From the NCBI GenBank assembly GCA_002495905.1, contig DAHJ01000012.1, positions 1,389-29,274 on the forward strand: a DNA stretch of 27,886 nt, given 5' to 3'. The stretch is from Thaumarchaeota archaeon UBA223 (GTDB taxonomy: Archaea; Thermoproteota; Nitrososphaeria; Nitrososphaerales; UBA57). A program made the translations under genes and the position numbers. Below are positions 1 through 7,653 of this stretch, one piece after another (position 1 is the stretch's first letter; the number at the start of each line of letters is the position of its first letter). A model generated the notes under the pieces. It had not been told where the DNA came from. It searched no databases and saw only the letters and a list, made by a program, of their open reading frames with translations.

Positions 1-1377
1 TGAAAAAGCCATACCTGCAATATCAAGATGTGCCCAAGGATAATCACCAACAAAATGACTAAGAAAAGCAGCAGCAGTTATTGTACCAGCTCCTCTACCT
101 CCAATATTTTTAATGTCCGCTATATCACTTTGAATTAATTTTTTATAATCTTTAGTGAGAGGTAATTCCCAAACTTTTTCCCCAGTACGTTCTCCAGATT
201 CAAATAATGAATCAATGATTTTTTTATCATTGCCAAGAAGACCGCTAACTGCAGTACCTAATGCAATTATACAAGCCCCCGTTAAAGTTGCAAAATCAAT
301 AATCATTTTTGGTTTATAATTTTGTGCATAAGAAAGAGCATCAGCAAGAATTACACGACCTTCAGCGTCAGTATTTAGAATTTCTGCAGTCTTTTTATTA
401 TAAAATGTAATTACGTCACCAGGTTTGTAAGCAGAACCACTAGGCATATTTTCAGTAGCAGGCATCAAACCAATTACATTAACTGGAAGTTTAAGGTCTG
501 CAACAGCTTGCATTAAAGCCATAACAGTTGCACCGCCAGATTTATCATGTTTCATTTCATCCATAGAAGGAGATGGTTTTATAGAAATTCCTCCAGTATC
601 AAAAGTAATTGTTTTACCAACAAATACAACAGGTTTTTCACCTCTTTTACCGCCATTATATTCCATTATTATAAAGCAAGGAGGTTGTTGAGAACCGCTA
701 GCAACTCCTAAAAGACCACCAAAACCTAGTTTTTTGAGTTTAGTGGTATTGAATATTGTAGTTTTAATAGGTCTATTCGATGAGATCTTTTTAGCACGAG
801 AAGCGAGTTGTAAAGGAGTACAATCTTTGCTAGGAAGATTGGAAATATCTCTAGAAAGCATCATAGCATTGGCAATAATTTCTCCGTTTTTAATACTCTT
901 AGTGAGAGAAGTTTTAGTTTTATTTTTGATGATTATATTCATAGTCGAAGGTCGGAAATCCTTTTTGTTGCTTTTATATATATTAAAATTATAAAGTCCT
1001 AATTCAGATCCTTGGACGACAGCTTCAACATGGTCATTTGTCATGTCCAAAATATCGTGATTAAAGACAAAAGATTTAGCTTTCAGATTCTTTGCAGTGA
1101 TTGAAGCTTTAGCAGAGGCGTCACGAAGTTTATCATTTGATAAACATTTTTTGTTTCCTAATCCAATAACTAGAACACTTGTTTGAGGAGTTCTTAACAA
1201 AATTGATTCACTAGACTTTCCTGCAAATTCTTTATTTTTTATGACCTGAGAAATAAGACTACCTATTTTCTTATCAATTTTACGAGTATTTGGGCTCAAT
1301 GTTAAATCATCAAAAATAGTTGTAGAGATAAATGAACCAATTTCAAAGGAACTGAATTTTTTCTTCATATTAATCAT
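1..1377 (-). CDS. pepA: Leucyl aminopeptidase, M17 family (C-terminus outside window)
   Basis: Cytosolic M17 aminopeptidase that removes N-terminal residues from peptides using a two-metal site. The frame is open to the left window edge, giving about 459 codons; the family is usually near 490, so only about 30 residues are missing. The metal-binding segment GKTITFDTGG lies near 590-620, and the family signature NTDAEGR is encoded at 355-375. The last visible residues (HFVGDYPWAHLDIAG) match the family C-terminus. I chose ATG at 1377 because it forms an ATGA overlap with the stop of the upstream AN1/M50 gene, which suggests coupled translation; ATG at 1368 is an equally readable alternative. 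The N-terminal third is weakly conserved, as is usual for M17. Confidence 0.93.
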   Translation of the reverse strand, partial: MINMKKKFSSFEIGSFISTTIFDDLTLSPNTRKIDKKIGSLISQVIKNKEFAGKSSESILLRTPQTSVLVIGLGNKKCLSNDKLRDASAKASITAKNLKAKSFVFNHDILDMTNDHVEAVVQGSELGLYNFNIYKSNKKDFRPSTMNIIIKNKTKTSLTKSIKNGEIIANAMMLSRDISNLPSKDCTPLQLASRAKKISSNRPIKTTIFNTTKLKKLGFGGLLGVASGSQQPPCFIIMEYNGGKRGEKPVVFVGKTITFDTGGISIKPSPSMDEMKHDKSGGATVMALMQAVADLKLPVNVIGLMPATENMPSGSAYKPGDVITFYNKKTAEILNTDAEGRVILADALSYAQNYKPKMIIDFATLTGACIIALGTAVSGLLGNDKKIIDSLFESGERTGEKVWELPLTKDYKKLIQSDIADIKNIGGRGAGTITAAAFLSHFVGDYPWAHLDIAGMAFS

Positions 1378-2165
1378 ATTATATTAGAAACAACAAATAT
1401 AAATGATATACAAGATAGAAAAGAAAAAAGCCAAATATATTTATTCCAATTATATACTTTCTTTCCGTCAATTATACTAAATGGCAATAAATTGAACGCT
1501 GCAAGAATTCCATTTATATAAGCAGCGGTAGAAACTATTGCAAATAATTCTGAAGTGAGAGAAGAATACATCAAGATTACGATTGACAGTAATCCAAGAA
1601 TTATATTGCTGGCAGGACCTGCTAAAGCAATTTTTCCAAGTTTTGAATTAGAAGGATATCCAGATATCACAACTGCACCGGGAGCAATAATCTTCAATGG
1701 AACAAATGGAAATATACTAAAGAATGTGAGAATCACGCCCATCGAATTTACACGAAATTCAGCTCTATAGCCATTTCTTAATGCAAGAAATTTATGAGAC
1801 ATTTCATGAATTAAGAATGATCCCATTAATACGAGGCCAAGAATTAATATCGTAAATGCAGAATATGGATAATTACTAGTCAAAAAGAATGAAATTCCTA
1901 CCAAAAGTACTAAAATCATGCCAAATATGAGTTGACGTAATTCAGTGTTCAAAATGCGATTTATTTTTAGATCAATAGAATTTAGATTGTTGATAGAAAG
2001 ATTAGGTTCAATTTGTCGATAAGAAGTCTCTCTTGGTTTGTGAACACGATATAATTGACTACATTGATGTTTCTCTGGTAATCGATGCGATGAACAGAAA
2101 ACAAGTTTACAATAAGAACAATTAAATGGTAAATCTTCGAATACGTTACAAAACGAACATTCCAT
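1374..2165 (-). CDS. AN1 zinc finger fused to an M50 (site-2-type) membrane protease
   Basis: The N-terminus is a complete AN1-type zinc finger: C3-x2-C6-x9-C16-x2-C19-x4-C24-x2-H27-x5-H33-x-C35. A hydrophilic linker (40-75) leads to about six membrane segments. The second of these ends in HEMSH (120-124), the zinc-binding HExxH of M50 intramembrane proteases. The third ligand is D233 in the N-LLPFSIIDG motif at 225-234. M50 enzymes cleave substrates within the membrane, often to release regulators; the AN1 finger may recruit ubiquitin-like or other protein partners (inference). It lies between the Hef-like helicase and pepA on the same strand and overlaps pepA by 4 bp. All metal ligands are present, so it is probably active. 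Confidence 0.88.
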   Translation of the reverse strand: MECSFCNVFEDLPFNCSYCKLVFCSSHRLPEKHQCSQLYRVHKPRETSYRQIEPNLSINNLNSIDLKINRILNTELRQLIFGMILVLLVGISFFLTSNYPYSAFTILILGLVLMGSFLIHEMSHKFLALRNGYRAEFRVNSMGVILTFFSIFPFVPLKIIAPGAVVISGYPSNSKLGKIALAGPASNIILGLLSIVILMYSSLTSELFAIVSTAAYINGILAAFNLLPFSIIDGKKVYNWNKYIWLFSFLSCISFIFVVSNII

Positions 2166-2214
2166 TATTGGTTATTTAAAAACATGAATAATAAAGTTAT
2201 AACAATTTAAAATA

Positions 2215-3753
2215 TTAAAGAAATTTATCTAATCCTTTTTTTTCATCTGATTTTTGATAATTTTTATTGATGCGTTTTATTGTTCTCTGAGATTTAGATA
2301 ATCTTTGTTGGCTAACATAATAATTGGTTTCGTCACGTGTACCTTTAGTTATAAAAGATACTACTTTTCCAGGAGAACGACGTCCTGTTCTACCTAATCG
2401 TTGTGTGAATCTAATAGCACTAGAAACATTATCATAAAAAACAACGAGTTTACATTCTGATACATCTAGACCTTCTTCTCCCACTTGAGTAGCAACAATT
2501 ATATCGTATTCTCCTGATTTTAATTTTTCAAGTGATTCCAATTGTTGTTTCTGAGATTGTCCAGTTTGACCACTTTTACCAATTAATGTTCCAACATGAT
2601 ATCCTTTATTATGAAGAACTTCGAAAATTTTATCAACAGTATCTCGATAACTAGCAAATATTATCGCTTTATCTGTTCCATGAAGATTTTCTTCGATTAC
2701 AACCTCTAGTTTAGAAAGTTTTGGATGATCTTTGCCAGAAGATTGAAGTCTATTAGTAAGAACAATTGCTTGATTAAAATCTGGATGTTCTAATAATTTT
2801 TTAACTCCGCTAGATTTTTGTTTGGATTGGAGGCGAGATATGTATTTAGAAAAGCTGTCAACGCCTTGAGTTTCAAGAATATTAATTCCATGAAGTAATC
2901 TGACCAATGAATAGAGATTACTCCTAATATCCCAACGTTTTGACAAATATGGGTCTTTTTCAATTTGATGGCTTTTGGCAAGAACAGCTTTAAGTGATGG
3001 ATCTCTAGGTAGTAATTGACCATTATTTCGAAGTTTTAAGGAATACGAGGACATAGTTTTTTTTATCAGATTACTAATAGATTTAATCTCTTCAGGTAAT
3101 TCAACTTCAATTTTTTGAACTTCAGTATTATGAACATAAGGTTTAACATCTTCACTCTCACGGTCCCTAGATTCTATATGGCTTGCGTGTAGATTGTTCA
3201 TGATTTCTTCAACTTTAATCGATTCACTTGGGAGTGAGGCAGTCATTCCATGCATTATGATTGAATTATTTTGAGAATATAATGATTGTGCAATAGGAAC
3301 GTATGCATAATCTCCAACTGCACGATGTACTTCATCAAAGATAACAATAGAAAATTGTTCGAGATCAATGATTCCACGTTGAATATCTAGTTGTAAAATT
3401 TGAGGAGTTGCACATACAATTTGATTTTGCCATTTAGTTTGACGTTTTTTGAGAGTATCTTCACCGGTGATTACACTAATCTCAGTTTTACTAAGATTAA
3501 GTGAGTTTAATAAGAATTCATAGTGTTGATGAACAAGAACACGAGTAGGTGCAAGAATCATACAAGTTTTTGTAGGAGAATTAATAATTGCATCTGCAAT
3601 TGCCAATAGTGCAATTACAGTTTTACCAAGACCAGTAGGTAGTACAATTACAGAATTCTGAGATTTAACAGCATTGGCAATATTAACTTGATAATCACGT
3701 TTATCGATAGTATTTGATTTGACATACTGTTTTTCAATAAATTGGGATGACAC
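2215..3753 (-). CDS. Hef/FANCM-like superfamily 2 helicase without a nuclease domain
   Basis: SF2 helicase of 512 aa resembling the helicase half of archaeal Hef (Mph1/FANCM/XPF group), which remodels stalled forks and branched DNA. Motif I is PTGLGKT (39-45), motif II is DEVH (140-143), motif III is MTASLP and motif VI is QRLGRTGRR. The region around DEVHRAVGDYAY matches the Hef family. Euryarchaeal Hef carries a C-terminal ERCC4 nuclease and HhH domains; here the protein stops soon after motif VI with a basic tail, so it is helicase only. The start is GTG at 3753. An AT-rich TATA-like element about 26 nt upstream (near 3776-3786) would make the transcript leaderless. It is divergent from thymidylate kinase. 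Confidence 0.88.
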   Translation of the reverse strand: MSSQFIEKQYVKSNTIDKRDYQVNIANAVKSQNSVIVLPTGLGKTVIALLAIADAIINSPTKTCMILAPTRVLVHQHYEFLLNSLNLSKTEISVITGEDTLKKRQTKWQNQIVCATPQILQLDIQRGIIDLEQFSIVIFDEVHRAVGDYAYVPIAQSLYSQNNSIIMHGMTASLPSESIKVEEIMNNLHASHIESRDRESEDVKPYVHNTEVQKIEVELPEEIKSISNLIKKTMSSYSLKLRNNGQLLPRDPSLKAVLAKSHQIEKDPYLSKRWDIRSNLYSLVRLLHGINILETQGVDSFSKYISRLQSKQKSSGVKKLLEHPDFNQAIVLTNRLQSSGKDHPKLSKLEVVIEENLHGTDKAIIFASYRDTVDKIFEVLHNKGYHVGTLIGKSGQTGQSQKQQLESLEKLKSGEYDIIVATQVGEEGLDVSECKLVVFYDNVSSAIRFTQRLGRTGRRSPGKVVSFITKGTRDETNYYVSQQRLSKSQRTIKRINKNYQKSDEKKGLDKFL

Positions 3754-3775
3754 GAAATATATTATGCAATACAGA

Positions 3776-3786
3776 GATAAAAATTT
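3776..3786 (-). promoter_or_regulatory. Putative TATA box of the Hef-like helicase gene
   Basis: Read on the minus strand this is AAATTTTTATC, centred about 26 nt before the GTG at 3753. That spacing predicts a transcript starting almost at the start codon. It sits beside the oppositely oriented tmk promoter. Confidence 0.4.
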
Positions 3787-3813
3787 AGACTATGAAAAGA
3801 GTTGATAATTACC

Positions 3814-3821
3814 TTATATAA
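3814..3821 (+). promoter_or_regulatory. TATA box of the thymidylate kinase operon
   Basis: TTATATAA is preceded by an A/C-rich BRE-like stretch and centred about 25 nt before TTG 3843. The predicted transcript is therefore leaderless, with GTG 3840 or TTG 3843 as its first codon. Confidence 0.6.
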
Positions 3822-3839
3822 ATCGACAACATAACCTGG

Positions 3840-4436
3840 GTGTTGAAAAGGGGAAAATTCATAGTAATAGAAGGAATTGATCAATCAGGTAAAAAAACTC
3901 AGTCGTTATTACTTAGAAATAGGTTAAAAAAGAAAGGATACAAAGTAGGATACATTTCTTTTCCAAAATATGAGACAACTATAGGGAAATTAGTAAAAAA
4001 ATGTCTTCATGATGACAATATGTCTGTTGAGATATCCCACATTTTACTCTCTGCAAATAGATGGGAAGCAGAGAAAGAATTAAGAAAATTATTAGAAAAA
4101 ATGGATTTTCTTGTATGTAACAGATATCGGGATTCAAATATTGCATATGGATTAGCAAATGGATTGAACAAAAAATGGTTAGAAAATTTAGATCAAGGAT
4201 TACCAAAACAAGATTTAACGATTTTAATTGACATTCCAATAACAGAATCAGTGATTCGAAAGACAAAAAATAGAGACAGATATGAGAAAAATAAGAAGTT
4301 TCTCAATAATGTTAAATTAAGATATAATAATCTCGCAAGGAAGAATAAATGGTTCAAAATAAAGGGAGACAGAAGTAAAGATGAAGTCAGTAATGAAATA
4401 TGGAACATAGTTGAAAAGAAATATAAAATTAAGTGA
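3840..4436 (+). CDS. tmk: Thymidylate kinase
   Basis: Phosphorylates dTMP to dTDP with ATP in the dTTP pathway. At 198 aa it has the family length. The P-loop is EGIDQSGKKTQS near residue 11. The substrate segment FPKYETTIGKLV and the motif NRYRDSNIAYG (family DRYxxSxxAY) follow; the first position is N where many homologues have D. The start is GTG 3840 or the next codon, TTG 3843; the TATA box at 3814-3821 predicts transcription beginning at this point, so no Shine-Dalgarno site is needed. The 3' end runs into the HD phosphohydrolase gene, giving a two-gene nucleotide-metabolism operon. Confidence 0.9.
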   Translation: MLKRGKFIVIEGIDQSGKKTQSLLLRNRLKKKGYKVGYISFPKYETTIGKLVKKCLHDDNMSVEISHILLSANRWEAEKELRKLLEKMDFLVCNRYRDSNIAYGLANGLNKKWLENLDQGLPKQDLTILIDIPITESVIRKTKNRDRYEKNKKFLNNVKLRYNNLARKNKWFKIKGDRSKDEVSNEIWNIVEKKYKIK

Positions 4437-5715
4437 TAGTATTTTGAAAAATCAAGTTACTCAGATAAGAGATCCGGTACACGGATATATTTATGCGAAT
4501 GAATTAGAATGTAAAATAATTGATTCTCCAGTTTTTCAGAGATTGAGAGGAATTAGACAACTTGCATCTGCGCATTTAACATATCCAGGAGCTCTTCATA
4601 CAAGATTTGAACATTGTATTGGATCAATGCATTTAGCAAAAAGAGCGTCAAATCATTTGAAAGCACAAGAAATTATTGATGAAGAGATGAGTAATGAGTT
4701 ATCAATAGCTGCATTATTACACGATATAGGTCATGGACCATTCTCCCATTTATTTGAAGAAGTATTACATGAAAAAGGAATGACGCATGAAAATATTACA
4801 GATAGAATTATTAAAGAAACAGAAATTGCAGATATTTTATCATCATTTGGAGTCAATGTGAAGAAATTTTCTAATTTATGCATTGGAGTTTCAAAGGATC
4901 ATCCAAGATTTATGAACGACATAATAGCAGGTTTTCTAAGTGTCGATTCAATGGATTATCTACTAAGAGATTCGTATTTTTCTGGAGTTGAATATGGAAA
5001 AGTAGATGTTCATAGAATTATTGACGCTTATGAGATTGCAGGTAAAAAACTTGCAATAAATAAAGACAGCCTTTATGCATTAGAATCATTAATGATTGCA
5101 AGATATGAGATGTTTAGAGCAGTATATTTTCATAAAAGTGTTCGTGCATCAGCAGTAATGATAACAAGGGCGATGAATTTATCTGATGATGAATTACAAT
5201 TTACAGATTTGAATAATTTGGATAGATTTTTAGAATTAGGTGATGAAAAAGTACTTTATAATATCTCAAATCTCAATATAACAAATGAAAATACTAAACT
5301 AGCAAAAAAATTAGCGATTGATTATACAAATAGAAAGATGTTGAAACTTGTATTTGAGAAAATTGTTTTAGGGAAAGATAAATTCAGTACAAAAGTGTTT
5401 GCGCAAAGAAAATTTAGAGAGAATTTAGCAGATGAGATTGCGGAAAGATCAAACATACCTAAAAGTCACATATTTATTGATGTATCAACTGCGACTTCAG
5501 TTCCAACCACGTCAACGAAAGAATCATTTAATGAAATCACTGTATTATTGAATAAAACAAGAAAGAAGGAATTTGAGACGACAAAAGCGACAGAACTACC
5601 ATTAATGAATGCGATATTAGGATACATGAATATAATAAGAATTTACACGACTGCAAGATATAAGAAAAAACTAGAAATAATTGTTAAAGAAATATTTGAG
5701 AAAGAAGTGTCATAG
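4411..5715 (+). CDS. HD-superfamily phosphohydrolase (SAMHD1/dGTPase-like)
   Basis: 434 aa. The N-terminal QIRDPVHGYI is typical of the archaeal/bacterial branch related to SAMHD1 and dGTPases. HD-domain ligands are visible: HTRFEHCIG, the HD pair in LLHDIGHGPFSH, and a later D in SVDSMDYLLRD. Members hydrolyse dNTPs or other nucleotides; the true substrate here is unknown. Co-transcription with tmk favours a role in dNTP balance (inference). TTG 4411 overlaps tmk by 26 bp; TTG 4444, eight bases after the tmk stop, is a plausible alternative and still leaves the conserved RDPVHGY intact. The 3' end overlaps the convergent neighbour by 6 bp. Confidence 0.85.
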   Translation: MKRNIKLSDSILKNQVTQIRDPVHGYIYANELECKIIDSPVFQRLRGIRQLASAHLTYPGALHTRFEHCIGSMHLAKRASNHLKAQEIIDEEMSNELSIAALLHDIGHGPFSHLFEEVLHEKGMTHENITDRIIKETEIADILSSFGVNVKKFSNLCIGVSKDHPRFMNDIIAGFLSVDSMDYLLRDSYFSGVEYGKVDVHRIIDAYEIAGKKLAINKDSLYALESLMIARYEMFRAVYFHKSVRASAVMITRAMNLSDDELQFTDLNNLDRFLELGDEKVLYNISNLNITNENTKLAKKLAIDYTNRKMLKLVFEKIVLGKDKFSTKVFAQRKFRENLADEIAERSNIPKSHIFIDVSTATSVPTTSTKESFNEITVLLNKTRKKEFETTKATELPLMNAILGYMNIIRIYTTARYKKKLEIIVKEIFEKEVS

Positions 5716-6048
5716 TTTTTTTAGATGAGATTTTATTATTTCAATAATACTGATGGCAGTATCAGGTTTTAGGTCTTTTGTAAGATAAACTGAGGATATG
5801 CCAATTCCATTAGATGATTCACTAGCGAGTTCACTAACAAGTTGTGGAACCATAGGAGAAAATAAACTAGGAGTAATTATAGTGGTATTAACAAGATTTG
5901 ATTGTTTTAATGAAAGAGATATCGATCCTAAAGTAGGTTCTTTTCCTTCGCTGACGGAAACCAAGTATCCATTGGTATATTTTAATATTGACAAGTGAAA
6001 TAATTCGTCGTTAAGAGATAAAATTTCGTCTACTAACTTGTCAGTCAC
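5710..6048 (-). CDS. Small conserved-type protein of unknown function
   Basis: 112 aa, soluble, with no cysteine cluster or membrane segment. The layout is an N-terminal helix (MTDKLVDEILSLNDEL), a strand-rich middle (HLSILKYTNGYLVSVSEG, then GSISLSL and TTIITPSLF) and a C-terminal helix ending SHLKKL. This alpha/beta order loosely recalls small roadblock- or profilin-like folds, but I cannot assign a family. The gene is convergent with the HD phosphohydrolase and its last codons overlap that gene. It is transcribed away from tRNA-Arg, whose promoter lies directly upstream. Confidence 0.65.
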   Translation of the reverse strand: MTDKLVDEILSLNDELFHLSILKYTNGYLVSVSEGKEPTLGSISLSLKQSNLVNTTIITPSLFSPMVPQLVSELASESSNGIGISSVYLTKDLKPDTAISIIEIIKSHLKKL

Positions 6049-6070
6049 AAGATTAGTACAAATTGTGAAC

Positions 6071-6078
6071 TTTTATAG
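6071..6078 (+). promoter_or_regulatory. TATA box of tRNA-Arg
   Basis: TTTTATAG is centred 26 nt before the first base of the tRNA (6100), the standard archaeal spacing. Transcription would start at or very near the mature 5' end. Confidence 0.6.
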
Positions 6079-6099
6079 TTTATTTAACAAATCCCATAT

Positions 6100-6242
6100 G
6101 GGCCCGTGGCGCAGAATTTGAAATAATGTGCAATCTGGATTAGCGCGGCAGAAAATAGTCGATCCTCCTAATTCACGGTGACAGCTGTAAAGATTGGAAA
6201 AATCTTGGTTAGAGGTCGTGAGTTCAAGTCTCACCGGGTCCG
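6100..6242 (+). tRNA. tRNA-Arg(CCT) interrupted by four introns
   Basis: The acceptor strands GGGCCCG (6100-6106) and CGGGTCC (6235-6241) pair, with discriminator G6242. The T-arm is GTGAG-TTCAAGT-CTCAC (6218-6234). A cloverleaf forms only after removing 6115-6133 (19 nt, D-loop after G15), 6152-6163 (12 nt, position 30/31), 6171-6182 (12 nt, canonical 37/38) and 6189-6212 (24 nt, 43/44). The product has D-arm GCGC-AGTCTGGATTA-GCGC, anticodon stem GCAGC/GCTGT, loop CTCCTAA (anticodon CCT), variable loop AGGTC and a total of 76 nt. A at position 20 of the D-loop agrees with arginine identity. At each intron a four-base helix is followed on both strands by a 3-nt bulge, with the cut after its second base. 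Helices: GCGC/GTGC, CGGC/GTCG, CTCC/GGTG (one mismatch) and AGCT/GGTT. The fourth intron also has a perfect AAGATT/AATCTT internal stem. Confidence 0.87.
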
Positions 6243-6935
6243 TTAACAATTACTTTTATAATAATCGAGAATTGTACCAGCTTCAATAAATGTTATATTA
6301 TTTTCTTTAGCAAGAGATTTACTATCATTAACAGATTTTTCTTTAAAACTTTGATCATCTAATATTTCACACATGATTACAATAGGAGTTAAATTAGAAA
6401 CCTCGCATAGAAATAGACTAAGTTCCGTATGTCCTTCTCTTGAACCAAGAAGTCCAGGAGAACCAATTAACATCTGTAAATGTCCAGGTGATTCAAACAT
6501 AGAATGAAAATCATTGTAGAAGTTATCATTTTCAGTGTAATTTTCACATAATTTATGAAGAGAAGATATAGTATCAGAACGTTGTGTATCAGTAGCACCT
6601 CCAAGAGTTCGATTATTAAAAGTTATAGAATGAGTAGAACGTTGATTCTTGTTGCGACTAGTATTAACAAGAGGATTTAATGAAGGAGAGTTTGTTTGTA
6701 AAAGAATTTCCCACATATACGGTAATTTTAATTTTGAGCCAATATCCGGAGATATTGCAACGCAAAGAAGTCCTCCGCCTAGCTGTCTCATTTGATTGAT
6801 TTTTTTAGGGGTAACGTGTTGTGCTGCCAACATGATATCAGTTTCATTTTCACGTGAATCGTCATCATGTAAAAATATAAATTCGCCATTTTGAAAATTT
6901 TTAATAATTTCTTCCATACTAGGTTGTTTTGTCAA
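6243..6935 (-). CDS. ribB: 3,4-dihydroxy-2-butanone 4-phosphate synthase
   Basis: Converts ribulose 5-phosphate to dihydroxybutanone phosphate plus formate, an early riboflavin step. 230 aa, stand-alone, with no fused GTP cyclohydrolase II. Acidic loop DDDSRENETDIMLAAQ (24-39) provides the metal and substrate ligands; later motifs are ESPGHLQML and REGHTELSLFLCEV, then PIVIMCEIL. The third acidic residue is D, where bacterial enzymes have E (DDE-RENEGD). The gene ends exactly where tRNA-Arg ends: the stop codon at 6243-6245 directly follows the discriminator base on the other strand. Ribulose 5-phosphate links it to the pentose-phosphate genes at the right of the window, although it is not in that operon. 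Confidence 0.93.
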   Translation of the reverse strand: MTKQPSMEEIIKNFQNGEFIFLHDDDSRENETDIMLAAQHVTPKKINQMRQLGGGLLCVAISPDIGSKLKLPYMWEILLQTNSPSLNPLVNTSRNKNQRSTHSITFNNRTLGGATDTQRSDTISSLHKLCENYTENDNFYNDFHSMFESPGHLQMLIGSPGLLGSREGHTELSLFLCEVSNLTPIVIMCEILDDQSFKEKSVNDSKSLAKENNITFIEAGTILDYYKSNC

Positions 6936-7028
6936 GAGGTAATACCAATAAATTAAATAATTTTTTAAGATTATAAATTTATAACAGACAATTTTATTAG
7001 AGGAAAAAAATATCAGAATAGTATAAAA

Positions 7029-7607
7029 ATGACAGATATTGATGAATTTTTCAATAGAATCAAGAGTAAATATCCATTTTTTATGCCGATATTCAATGAT
7101 TTATTCAGGGATTTAGACGGTTTTGATGAGATTTTTGAAGATTTTGAACATGAAATGAATACCGATTTAGCTAAGATGATAAACAAAATAGAATCAGAAG
7201 ACCTTGATAGATCTGAACCTTTTATTTATGGATATTCGATTAATATAGACGAGAACGGTAAAGCAGAAATTAATGAATTTGGAAATATTAAAGCTGATTC
7301 TGATGAGAATTTAGAGGTAACAGAATCACGAGAGCCATTAGTAGACATAATTGATGGAGCAGATTCAATAACAGTAGTAATTGAGATTCCTGGAGTAGAA
7401 AAATCAGACATTAAGATAGAAATAAAGGAATCCAGGTTATTGGTATCGACGACAAATTCGAAGAGTTACTTTAAAGAAATTCCTTTAGAAAGTAAAATAA
7501 TAGCTAGTTCAGCACGTGCCAAATATAATAATGGAATATTAGAAATTATCATAAATAAATATAATAACAATGATGAAGATGAAAAAAACATAGTGGCAAT
7601 AGAATAG
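7029..7607 (+). CDS. Hsp20/alpha-crystallin small heat-shock protein
   Basis: 192 aa. The alpha-crystallin domain spans about residues 97-175: REPLVDIIDGADSITVVIEI, the conserved PGVEKSDIKIEI strand, and ARAKYNNGILEIII, which carries the family A-x-x-x-NGxL motif. The acidic N-terminal part (1-95) includes aromatic-rich YPFFMPIFNDLF, the variable region used in oligomer assembly. It acts as an ATP-independent holdase in the cytosol. The C-terminus (ending NIVAIE) supplies an IxI-like VAI tail. An AT-rich TATA-like stretch at 6971-6984 predicts a short leader of about 24 nt. It is transcribed alone, away from ribB. Confidence 0.88.
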   Translation: MTDIDEFFNRIKSKYPFFMPIFNDLFRDLDGFDEIFEDFEHEMNTDLAKMINKIESEDLDRSEPFIYGYSINIDENGKAEINEFGNIKADSDENLEVTESREPLVDIIDGADSITVVIEIPGVEKSDIKIEIKESRLLVSTTNSKSYFKEIPLESKIIASSARAKYNNGILEIIINKYNNNDEDEKNIVAIE

Positions 7608-7622
7608 AAAATGAAGAGAAAT

Positions 7623-7631
7623 AATTTATTA
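7623..7631 (+). promoter_or_regulatory. Putative TATA box for the treble-clef zinc protein gene
   Basis: AATTTATTA is centred 26-27 nt upstream of ATG 7654, predicting a leaderless transcript. Confidence 0.45.
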
Positions 7632-7653
7632 TAGAGATGGAGAATTAGATACA

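Noticed and set aside
734..994. Hydrophobic 86-codon plus-strand frame
   Set aside because: It lies wholly antisense to the leucyl aminopeptidase gene, which has strong motifs on both sides. The hydrophobic content is what the complement of a lysine- and aspartate-rich AT-biased gene produces.
6147..6217. Alternative tRNA readings with anticodon CAC (Val) or GGA (Ser)
   Set aside because: CAC gives a 27-43 mismatch and no splice motif. GGA lies in the loop of the perfect AAGATT/AATCTT hairpin inside intron 4, and no long variable arm exists.
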